Shown piece by piece: positions 7,459-13,083 of a DNA stretch of 13,663 nt. Within the stretch, counting starts at the first letter, position 1; each line of letters begins with the position of its first letter. The notes below the pieces were generated by a model. The model ran no database searches. It was not told where the DNA came from and saw only the letters and a program-made list of their open reading frames with translations. Source of the DNA: Candidatus Omnitrophota bacterium (GTDB lineage Bacteria; Omnitrophota; Gorgyraeia; 1-14-0-20-64-10; JACQQZ01); contig JACQRF010000070.1 in the NCBI GenBank assembly GCA_016206635.1, positions 1 to 13,663 of the forward strand. Reading direction: 5' to 3'. The position numbers were made by a program, and so were the translations under genes.

Positions 7459-7514
7459 CCCCTCACCCGTCCTTCGGACTTCCTCTCCCCTGAGGGGAGA
7501 GGAGAGGTGAGGGG
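7459..7514. repeat. Palindromic repeat between rny and ymdB, containing the ymdB ribosome-binding site
   Basis: Nested inverted repeats fill the gap. Perfect 9-base outer arms lie at 7459-7467 and 7506-7514. Inside are a short stem (GTCC 7469-7472 with GGAC 7476-7479) and a 10-base-arm palindrome (7482-7491 and 7493-7502). This CCCTCACC...GGTGAGGGG form is common as a dispersed intergenic repeat in GC-rich bacteria. The right arm ends directly against the ymdB ATG and includes GAGGTG (7504-7509), a good Shine-Dalgarno sequence. Pairing of the outer arms would cover it. Confidence 0.75.
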
Positions 7515-8303
7515 ATGAAAGTCCTGTTGATCGGCGACATCGTCGGGAATCCCGGCCGCGAGGCGGTGCGCGCCCTCGTGCCGCAACTGCGCCGCCGCCA
7601 CGACCTCGACCTCGTCGTCGCCAACTGCGAGAACATCGCCGGCGGGGCGGGGGTCACGCCGAAGACCGCGCAGGAACTGTTCGGCTCCGGCGTGGATTTC
7701 CTGACGAGCGGCCAGCATATCTGGCGGCACAAAGAGATCGTCCCCTACCTGAACCAGGAGCCGCGGCTCATCCGCCCGGCCAACTATCCCCCCGGGGCCC
7801 CGGGTTACGGCTCGGGCATCGTCACCGCACGCGATGGCACGAGGGTCGCAATCCTCAATCTGGTCGGCCGCGTGTTCCTCGAGACCGTGGACTGCCCGTT
7901 CCGCGTCGCCCAGCGGGAAGTCGAGCGCCTGCGCCGCGAGACCCCGGTCATCCTCGTGGACATGCACGCCGAGGCCACCAGCGAGAAGGTGGCGATGGGC
8001 TGGCACCTCGACGGCCAGGTGAGCGCCGTCGTCGGCACCCACACCCACATCCAGACCGCCGACGAGCGGGTCCTGCCGAAGGGGACCGCCTACCTCACCG
8101 ACCTTGGGATGACCGGCCCGTACGACTCGGTGATCGGCCGCCGCGTGGACCAGATCCTCGAGCGGTTCCTGACCGGCCTCCCGCAGAAGTTCGAGGTGCC
8201 GGAGATGAATGTCATCCTCTGCGGCGCCGTCGTCGAGGTGGACCCCAAGACCGGCCGCGCCGAGCGCCTCGAGCGCGTCCAGGAACGCCTCCTGCCGTTG
8301 TAG
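7515..8303 (+). CDS. ymdB: YmdB-family metallophosphoesterase
   Basis: A 262-residue dinuclear-metal phosphodiesterase of the YmdB/TIGR00282 family. The B. subtilis member hydrolyses 2',3'-cyclic nucleotides and affects biofilm and motility decisions. Visible metal and catalytic positions are D8 in GDIVGNPGR, E39-N40 in NCENIAGG, H68, H151 in DMHAE, and H176/H178 in GTHTH. Where most members have GNH, this one has GQH (Q67), so a usual asparagine metal ligand is replaced. It starts with ATG 7515, directly after a palindromic repeat that supplies the ribosome-binding site. The last 17 codons are duplicated about 797 bases downstream, beyond the toxin-antitoxin cassette, so this gene was probably the insertion target and had its 3' end restored. 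Confidence 0.94.
   Translation: MKVLLIGDIVGNPGREAVRALVPQLRRRHDLDLVVANCENIAGGAGVTPKTAQELFGSGVDFLTSGQHIWRHKEIVPYLNQEPRLIRPANYPPGAPGYGSGIVTARDGTRVAILNLVGRVFLETVDCPFRVAQREVERLRRETPVILVDMHAEATSEKVAMGWHLDGQVSAVVGTHTHIQTADERVLPKGTAYLTDLGMTGPYDSVIGRRVDQILERFLTGLPQKFEVPEMNVILCGAVVEVDPKTGRAERLERVQERLLPL
8249..8303 (+). repeat. Direct repeat, copy 1 (3' end of ymdB)
   Basis: Bases 8249-8296 are identical to 9046-9093 (48 of 48). The next seven bases, up to and including the TAG stop, differ at three positions. This copy is the working end of ymdB and encodes TGRAERLERVQERLLPL before the stop. Confidence 0.95.
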
Positions 8304-8327
8304 CCCTCCCATGGCCCTCGGTCCTTA

Positions 8328-8352
8328 TATGCACTATGCATACAATTGTATG
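8328..8352. promoter_or_regulatory. AT-rich tandem repeat and palindrome upstream of vapBC
   Basis: A direct repeat, TATGCA at 8328-8333 and 8335-8340, runs into a perfect 14-base palindrome, CATACAATTGTATG, at 8339-8352. The block is abruptly AT-rich against its surroundings and ends 12 bases before the -35 box of the vapBC promoter. It could be a binding site for the antitoxin or another regulator. The function is inferred from position only. Confidence 0.5.
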
Positions 8353-8364
8353 TAGTTCGACTGT

Positions 8365-8393
8365 TTGACATCATGGTGCCATGGTGGTATACT
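8365..8393 (+). promoter_or_regulatory. Sigma70-type promoter of vapBC with an operator-like palindrome in the spacer
   Basis: TTGACA at 8365-8370 matches the -35 consensus exactly. After a 17-base spacer comes TATACT at 8388-8393, five of six to the -10 consensus. The spacer holds an inverted repeat, CATGG-TG-CCATG (8372-8383), and a direct repeat of ATGGTG (8373-8378 and 8381-8386). These suit binding of a ribbon-helix-helix antitoxin that represses its own operon. The vapB ribosome-binding site AGGAGG follows at 8401-8406. Confidence 0.8.
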
Positions 8394-8412
8394 TCCCTCT
8401 AGGAGGATACCC

Positions 8413-8652
8413 ATGAAGCGGACGCAGGTCTATTTGGCCGACGGGGAGTATGAAGCGTTACGGGAGGCCTCGTTCAAGGCGAGAGTGTCGATCTCCGCCC
8501 TCATCCGGAGATTGGTGGATCAACACCTGTTGGGACACCGCTCCCGACGGAAAACCCCCCAGGGGTTGCTGGCGCTCGCCGGGCTGATCCACGAAACGAA
8601 GCCCGACGTGGCCACACGGCACGACGAGTATCTCTGGGGCGACGCGGCGTGA
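8413..8652 (+). CDS. vapB: Ribbon-helix-helix antitoxin, VapB-like
   Basis: A 79-residue antitoxin, predicted to bind the downstream PIN toxin and repress its own promoter. The N-terminus has the ribbon-helix-helix pattern: a short strand, KRTQVYLADGEYEALREAS (2-20), then VSISALIRRLVDQHLL (about 25-40), whose strand would pair in a dimer on DNA. The C-terminal tail ends with RHDEYLWGDAA (69-79), the acidic and aromatic kind of peptide that VapB-type antitoxins insert into the toxin. The start is ATG 8413, with a perfect AGGAGG six bases upstream. It overlaps the toxin gene by 4 bases. It has its own strong promoter and lies between the two copies of the ymdB end, so it belongs to the inserted cassette. 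Confidence 0.88.
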   Translation: MKRTQVYLADGEYEALREASFKARVSISALIRRLVDQHLLGHRSRRKTPQGLLALAGLIHETKPDVATRHDEYLWGDAA

Positions 8653-9047
8653 AAATCTTTGTGGATACGAGCGCGTTGTACGCCTCGCTGGCGCCCGAGG
8701 ACGCCCAACACGACGCGGCCCGACAGGCGCTCCAACGCTTGGCCGAGGATGAAGCCGAGCTCGTGACCACGAATTACGTGCTCTTGGAGTGCGCCAGTCT
8801 CATCCAACGGCGGCATGGTTTTGCTCCCGCCAAGGCGTTCCTGGCGAAGGCCGGCGAGACGCTGGACACCGTGTGGATTGACGCGCCGCTGCAGCAGGCG
8901 GCGATCACGATCTGGACGAGGGCGCAGAGCCGGCAACTGAGTCTCGTGGACTGCACGAGTTTCGCCGCGATGCGCCATGCCGGCCTCCGCCGGGCGTTCG
9001 CCTTCGATGTCCACTTCACCCAGCACGGCTTCTCGCTGATTCCCTGA
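8649..9047 (+). CDS. vapC: PIN-domain toxin ribonuclease, VapC-like
   Basis: A 132-residue PIN-domain ribonuclease, expected to cleave a specific RNA (initiator tRNA or rRNA in studied VapCs) when free of antitoxin. The Mg-binding acidic residues are visible: D6 in FVDTSALYA, E47 in VLLECASL, D101 in LSLVDCTSF and D120 in AFDVHF. The C-terminal FDVHFTQHGF (119-128) is typical. All four are present, so it looks active. It starts at GTG 8649 within the end of vapB (4-base overlap), which keeps toxin output coupled to antitoxin. The stop codon TGA (9045-9047) lies on the junction: its last two bases are the first two of the second ymdB-end repeat. The target RNA cannot be predicted. Confidence 0.92.
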   Translation: MKIFVDTSALYASLAPEDAQHDAARQALQRLAEDEAELVTTNYVLLECASLIQRRHGFAPAKAFLAKAGETLDTVWIDAPLQQAAITIWTRAQSRQLSLVDCTSFAAMRHAGLRRAFAFDVHFTQHGFSLIP

Positions 9048-9100
9048 CCGGCCGCGCCGAGCGCCTCGAGCGCGTCCAGGAACGCCTCCTGCCCCTCTAG
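9046..9100 (+). repeat. Direct repeat, copy 2 (orphaned ymdB 3' end)
   Basis: The first 48 bases are identical to 8249-8296. The rest, to the TAG at 9098-9100, has three substitutions that are all synonymous: CCG to CCC and TTG to CTC, read in the ymdB frame. The copy would therefore encode the same 17 residues plus stop, but it has no start and follows the vapC stop. It is best read as the displaced original end of ymdB, or as a duplicate of it. Confidence 0.93.
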
Positions 9101-9130
9101 CCCCCGGCCGCCAGGCCAGCGTGTTAATGA

Positions 9131-9182
9131 GTATATATAGTTACATATAGTCTTGAATTTCAGGCCCCGCCTCAGGTAGACT
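9131..9182 (+). promoter_or_regulatory. AT-rich region with candidate promoter for the AAGLE protein gene
   Basis: After GC-rich flanks, 9122-9160 becomes AT-rich. TATAGT occurs twice, at 9136-9141 and 9146-9151, exactly 10 bases apart. One candidate promoter is TTGAAT (9153-9158), an 18-base spacer and TAGACT (9177-9182), but it would start transcription at or just inside the first codon. A -10 at 9146-9151 has no good -35 partner. I can support an AT-rich control region, not an exact promoter. Confidence 0.4.
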
Positions 9183-9186
9183 TAAT

Positions 9187-11415
9187 GTGAACCCTGTGCC
9201 GCGCCGAGCGATGCGCTATCCCCGGTTGCTGTGTACATTGCTGATCTTCTCGATCAGCATCGGCCTCGTGCTGCCCAGCCCCGCCGTCGCCTTGCGCGCC
9301 GGCGTCGAAGGCCGCGAACGCACCATCGCCGCCGGCTTGGAGGAACGCATAGCGCCGGACGTTAACATTGAGAATACCCCTGTCGGCGTCGCCAAGTACG
9401 ATGGCCGAGTGTGGACGGAACCGGTGGTGCGGCAGATCGTCTTCACCGAGCGCGGCGCCCCGCTTCGGCGCGCGAGCTTTGACTACGATGAATACGCGCA
9501 GCTGAAGTCATTGACGCTTGAGTGGAGCGGTCCGCCGGCGCCCGTCCCCGAGCGGGTGATCCCGCTCGGGGACGGGCGGGCCTTCCACTTTGCGTACGGC
9601 GCCGACGGCGTCCCTAAAGCCTGGATCGAGCGCCCCGGCGAACCCCCCTGGCTCTTCAGCGGATACGACCTGGTGGAGCGTGCGCCATCCGGGCGGAGCG
9701 GCACCGCCACAGCCCTCTCACATGTCACGATCTCGCACTATCGAGCCCCAGACGGCCGGGTCATTCCAGCCTCGGAGTCGGTGGATCACGACGAGATGGT
9801 CCCGTTCCTCGAGACCCAGCGATTCCCTGGGGGCGAGACCACCGTCATCAATCACGATTTTCACACGGACAATGGGACGATGACTCCCGATGCCCATGGC
9901 GATGACTACGGAGGGCCGGCCGGTCCGGTCAAAGAGACACTGCGCGTGGGGAATTGGGTGTCATTCGTCGCCGCCAGACAGCTGGCCTCGGAGCTCATCT
10001 GGGCAGCCCCGCCGCACATGTCGATCGGAGTCCTCTTTAGGCCGAGGCGCGACTCGACCACGGCCGACTACGATGTAGAAACCTCCAACCTGCAAGACGT
10101 GTCGCCTAGACGGCGCTATGTCGTTGCCACCTACGATTTCGATTATTTTTCATGCACGGAAACCATGCTGGCCGCCACTGGGTCGTACATCGCGAGCATG
10201 CGCGAGATCACCAACCGGGTTTCGGAGGTGGTGACTACCTATCTGCACAAGGGCATCAAATTCTCCGCGGTCAATTTCACCCGGTCCGCGCTCATCCGAA
10301 AGAGCTTTTTTGACTACTCGCCTCCGGAGCAGAGCAACCTCATCCTCAATGCGCTGGTCCACGAGCACCGGCGCTTGCTGGGAGAGCCCATCCTGAAAAA
10401 GGTGCCCGTCTCCGAATCGCCGCTATTCGACGGCGGCCGGCGGGACTTTTCTGCCGCTGGCCTGGAGGAAAATGAGCAAACGGCGTTGGAACAACACCTC
10501 CGGCGGGTGGCGAGCGGCACCCCCCGGTTCTTGACTGGCGAGACGGGTTCCTACGATGTCCTCGCCAAAGAAATCCTGCCCCACACGCTGGCGCCCGAGC
10601 TGGCTGGCGGCCTCAGCCCGCTGCTGGGCCGCTTCGAAACGGCCGGCGCCCCTTATACGTGGGTAGACGGCGCCGTTCAATTCGGCGCGGCCCTCAAGGA
10701 GGCGGAAGCGTCTGGCCGGTATCCGCGCCTGCGCACGGTGGCCGTAGATCTGGTCCCGTGGACACGCAGCGATGTGGGCGGCGCGACGGCTGACAATATC
10801 GAAGCGGAGGCCCAAGCACGCGGCCTGACGCCGGCGCGCCTTTGGTCTACCGAGGCATTCATCCGAGAAGACCTCGGCCGCGTACGCCTTCCTCAAGATG
10901 CCGAGGCCCCGATCCGTCTCCTGACTGTGTTCCACGCCCTCAGCTTCAACCAGGACCCGCTCCGGATCCTTGCCCACCTCTACAATCAACTGCCGGACGG
11001 GGCGTACCTGCTGGCGAATCTCTACGTCCCGATCGGGTACGACCCTGGCGGCGTGTCCGAGGGGTTTCGGACGGCCGACGAGGTCGTAGCGTTTTGGCGG
11101 GACCGACTACCGGCCGCCCTGAAGGCGCATGGCATCCCGATGGAGGTCCGCGTGACGGATGACCGCTTGGTAAGTGTTCAAGAATACCACTTAGGGCTGG
11201 TGCTGCAAAAGACCCCCGGCGCCCTCGAGCTCACGCTGACGGCGCATGCCAAGCCGGTTACGGTACAAACCCTTCGCCGGCCGGTGGAGTACCAACTGGT
11301 GTGGTATACGGGAGACCTCGACCACCCGTTCCGCGACTCCGCGGCCGGGCTTGAGGCAACGGCCCAACCCACTGCTCCTGTCCGGCCCCCGTCGGCCTTG
11401 GATAGCCAGCTCTAG
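9187..11415 (+). CDS. Secreted AAGLE-repeat protein with degenerate methyltransferase-like domain
   Basis: No named family; the function is unknown. The 742-residue product begins with a signal peptide: basic RR/R residues to about 14, a hydrophobic core (about 14-29), and a likely cleavage after PSPAVA (about 30-35). Short AAGLE segments occur at 48-52, 423-427 and 719-723, bounding two larger parts. The first (about 60-415) is rich in predicted strands. The second (about 455-700) resembles a SAM-dependent methyltransferase fold: TWVDGAVQFGAALKEA (491-506) where motif I should be, VAVDLVPW (518-525) as motif II, and VFHALSFNQDPLRILAHLY (581-599) as the later helix. Motif I lacks the glycine-rich GxGxG, so SAM binding is doubtful. 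The start is GTG 9187 (AGGT at 9174-9177) or ATG 9211; both keep the signal peptide. A perfect 18-bp hairpin lies inside the gene at 9539-9578. Confidence 0.82.
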   Translation: MNPVPRRAMRYPRLLCTLLIFSISIGLVLPSPAVALRAGVEGRERTIAAGLEERIAPDVNIENTPVGVAKYDGRVWTEPVVRQIVFTERGAPLRRASFDYDEYAQLKSLTLEWSGPPAPVPERVIPLGDGRAFHFAYGADGVPKAWIERPGEPPWLFSGYDLVERAPSGRSGTATALSHVTISHYRAPDGRVIPASESVDHDEMVPFLETQRFPGGETTVINHDFHTDNGTMTPDAHGDDYGGPAGPVKETLRVGNWVSFVAARQLASELIWAAPPHMSIGVLFRPRRDSTTADYDVETSNLQDVSPRRRYVVATYDFDYFSCTETMLAATGSYIASMREITNRVSEVVTTYLHKGIKFSAVNFTRSALIRKSFFDYSPPEQSNLILNALVHEHRRLLGEPILKKVPVSESPLFDGGRRDFSAAGLEENEQTALEQHLRRVASGTPRFLTGETGSYDVLAKEILPHTLAPELAGGLSPLLGRFETAGAPYTWVDGAVQFGAALKEAEASGRYPRLRTVAVDLVPWTRSDVGGATADNIEAEAQARGLTPARLWSTEAFIREDLGRVRLPQDAEAPIRLLTVFHALSFNQDPLRILAHLYNQLPDGAYLLANLYVPIGYDPGGVSEGFRTADEVVAFWRDRLPAALKAHGIPMEVRVTDDRLVSVQEYHLGLVLQKTPGALELTLTAHAKPVTVQTLRRPVEYQLVWYTGDLDHPFRDSAAGLEATAQPTAPVRPPSALDSQL
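9539..9578. repeat. Perfect 18-bp hairpin inside the AAGLE protein gene
   Basis: Arms 9539-9556 and 9561-9578 are exactly complementary, with a TGAT loop. The encoded segment is ordinary-looking (residues about 118-131, PVPERVIPLGDGR), so the reading frame passes through it intact. The arms are nearly all G and C, so the mRNA stem would be very stable. No T-run follows, so it is not a standard terminator. Confidence 0.9.
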
Positions 11416-11451
11416 CCCCCTGAGGTTGCCCCGCTTGTTGACCACGTAAGG

Positions 11452-11486
11452 AGGGGGCCCAAGGGGGAACCCTTGCGGTGCCCCCT
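11452..11486 (+). terminator. Terminator-like nested hairpin after the AAGLE protein gene
   Basis: A 7-bp outer stem (11452-11458 with 11480-11486) encloses a 6-bp inner stem, CAAGGG (11460-11465) with CCCTTG (11470-11475) and a GGAA loop. It lies 37 bases after the stop and before the radC promoter, a sensible place for termination. No U-tract follows, so intrinsic termination would be weak; it may only protect the mRNA 3' end. Confidence 0.35.
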
Positions 11487-11529
11487 TGAAGTGACAGGAA
11501 AGACGGGCAGGCCACGTTCGGTCGCGCGC

Positions 11530-11558
11530 TTGACGGGGGCTGCCCGGCGGGGTATTCT
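11530..11558 (+). promoter_or_regulatory. Sigma70-type promoter for radC and following genes
   Basis: TTGACG (11530-11535, five of six to consensus) is followed by a 17-base spacer and TATTCT (11553-11558, four of six). The next start codon is 57 bases downstream, with AGGAG at 11603-11607. The 17-base spacing and -35 box match those of the vapBC promoter. CGGGCAG (11504-11510) and CTGCCCG (11540-11546) form an inverted repeat across the -35 region. Confidence 0.6.
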
Positions 11559-11614
11559 GCCACAAGACCTGTCCGTCCCCCTCGCTGCGTGACAGTCGGA
11601 CCAGGAGACTGCCC

Positions 11615-12292
11615 ATGGCCTATGCCACGATGCGGGAGATGCCGGCGGTGCTCAAGCCGCGGGAACGGTTGATCCAGCGCGGCCCGTCGGCGCTGCGGGA
11701 CCACGAGTTGCTGGCGGTGATGCTCGGTTCCGGGATCCGGGGGCGGCACGTGCTGGACCTGTCCGCGGCCATTCTCGAGCAACACCCGGATGGGGCGCTC
11801 GCCCGGCTGGGATTCCGGGAGCTGCAGGCGATCCGCGGCATCGGGCCGGCCAAGGCGTGCACGCTGCTGGCGGCCACTGAGCTGGTGCGGCGCTGGCTAC
11901 GCGAGGATGACGGGGCGCTGCCGATCATCGCCTCATCCCAGGACGCGGCCGACCAGGTGCCCGAGTTGCGCCGCGCGAAGAAGGAGCATTTTCTCGCCTT
12001 GTATCTGAATGCGCGGAATCAGCTCATCGCCAAAGAAACGATCTCCGTCGGCACGCTGACGGCGAATCTCGTGCACCCGCGCGAGGTGTTCCAACCGGCG
12101 ATCAGCCACTCGGCGGCCAGCGTCCTCCTCGTGCACAACCACCCGTCGGGCGACCCCGCCCCGAGCCCCGAGGACCTGGCGCTGACCCAGCGGCTGGCGG
12201 CGGCCGGAGAGTTGATGGGCATTGCGGTGCTGGACCACGTCATCGTCGGCGATACAACCCACGTGAGCTTGAAAGACCAGGGGCACCTGTGA
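11615..12292 (+). CDS. radC: RadC/JAMM-domain protein
   Basis: A 225-residue RadC family protein. The N-terminal part has a helix-hairpin-helix DNA-binding motif (LQAIRGIGPAKACTLLAATEL, about 69-89). The C-terminal part is a JAMM/MPN metalloprotease-like domain with its zinc-binding signature intact: H174-N-H176-P and S184-x-x-D187. The family's role is unsettled; an early link to DNA repair was withdrawn for E. coli, and it is often linked to recombination or mobile DNA. ATG 11615 has AGGAG seven bases upstream and a promoter before it. The stop overlaps the next gene by 4 bases (GTGA). Confidence 0.95.
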   Translation: MAYATMREMPAVLKPRERLIQRGPSALRDHELLAVMLGSGIRGRHVLDLSAAILEQHPDGALARLGFRELQAIRGIGPAKACTLLAATELVRRWLREDDGALPIIASSQDAADQVPELRRAKKEHFLALYLNARNQLIAKETISVGTLTANLVHPREVFQPAISHSAASVLLVHNHPSGDPAPSPEDLALTQRLAAAGELMGIAVLDHVIVGDTTHVSLKDQGHL

Positions 12293-13083
12293 GCGACGGG
12301 AACACCTTGTTGGCCTGGGTCGAGCGGCAGGTGGACGCCTGCCGCCCCATCGCGCTGCGCTATTTCCGGGCGCCGGGGCTCGTCGTCCGCCGGAAGGCCG
12401 ACGGCTCGCCGGTGACCGCCGCGGACCGCGCCGTCGAGGAGCGCCTGCGCCGGGCCCTGGCGCGCGCGCATCCGGGGGAGCGGATCGTCGGGGAGGAATA
12501 CGGCGACAGCGGCGGCGGGGCCTCGACGTACTGGACGATCGACCCGATTGATGGGACGCGGGCGTTCTCGCGCGGGCTGCCGACCTGGGGGGTCATGGTC
12601 GGGCGCGTGGAGCGCGGCGTCCCGGTGCTCGGCGTGATTGATTACCCGGCCATCGGCGCGCGGTTGGTCATCGCGCCCGGCGTGCCGGCCGGCGAGCGGC
12701 AGGGCCGGCGATTCGTGCGGTTCCCGCGCGTCTCGGGCGGCCCGCGGTTGGCGGACGCGGTGCTGTTCCACGGCGGCACGCGCTACTGGGCGCGGACGCC
12801 GTATCGCGCGCGGTTCTACCGCTTGCTGACGGTTTGCTACCTCGAGCGGGCGTTCGGCGATTGTTATGGATTCCTCTGGGCGTTCCGCGGCTGCGCCGAC
12901 GCGGTCCTCGAATATGGCGTGAAGCCGTGGGATCTCGTGCCGCTGGCGGCCGCCGCGCGCGCGCTGGGATGGACGTTCACGGATTGCGCGGGGCACCCCG
13001 GATTCCTCGGGCCGGAGCTCGTGATGGCCAAGCCCGGATTGCTGCCGGCGCTCACGCGCGCATTGCGGGGCGATCGCGCATGA
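12289..13083 (+). CDS. Inositol-monophosphatase-family phosphatase
   Basis: A 264-residue Mg-dependent phosphatase of the IMPase/FIG superfamily. The metal-binding residues are visible: E69-E70 in VGEEYG, D85 and D88 in the hallmark DPIDGTRAF (85-93), and the distal W214-D215 in KPWDLVP. VTAADRAVEERL (42-53) is the usual N-terminal helix. The substrate cannot be fixed from sequence; histidinol-phosphate phosphatase (HisN-like), inositol monophosphate or 3'-phosphoadenosine 5'-phosphate are the options. I lean to HisN-like because of the compact form and GLPTWGVM following DPIDGTRAFSR, with low certainty. It starts at GTG 12289 inside the radC stop, and its own stop overlaps the xseA start. 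Confidence 0.9.
   Translation: MSDGNTLLAWVERQVDACRPIALRYFRAPGLVVRRKADGSPVTAADRAVEERLRRALARAHPGERIVGEEYGDSGGGASTYWTIDPIDGTRAFSRGLPTWGVMVGRVERGVPVLGVIDYPAIGARLVIAPGVPAGERQGRRFVRFPRVSGGPRLADAVLFHGGTRYWARTPYRARFYRLLTVCYLERAFGDCYGFLWAFRGCADAVLEYGVKPWDLVPLAAAARALGWTFTDCAGHPGFLGPELVMAKPGLLPALTRALRGDRA

Noticed and set aside
5844..8312. An 822-codon open frame on the minus strand opposite rny and ymdB
   Set aside because: It is a shadow of GC-rich codon use in two well-recognised genes. Its composition is simply Leu, Arg, Gly, Ala, His and Asp rich, with no recognisable domain.
8249..9100. CRISPR array or transposon terminal repeats
   Set aside because: There are only two copies of the repeat, in direct orientation and 797 bases apart, and they derive from coding sequence. 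No transposase, integrase or spacer series is present.
12019..12996. A 325-codon minus-strand frame opposite radC and the phosphatase gene
   Set aside because: It is an arginine- and proline-rich shadow that spans two genuine genes, with no domain or ribosome-binding site.
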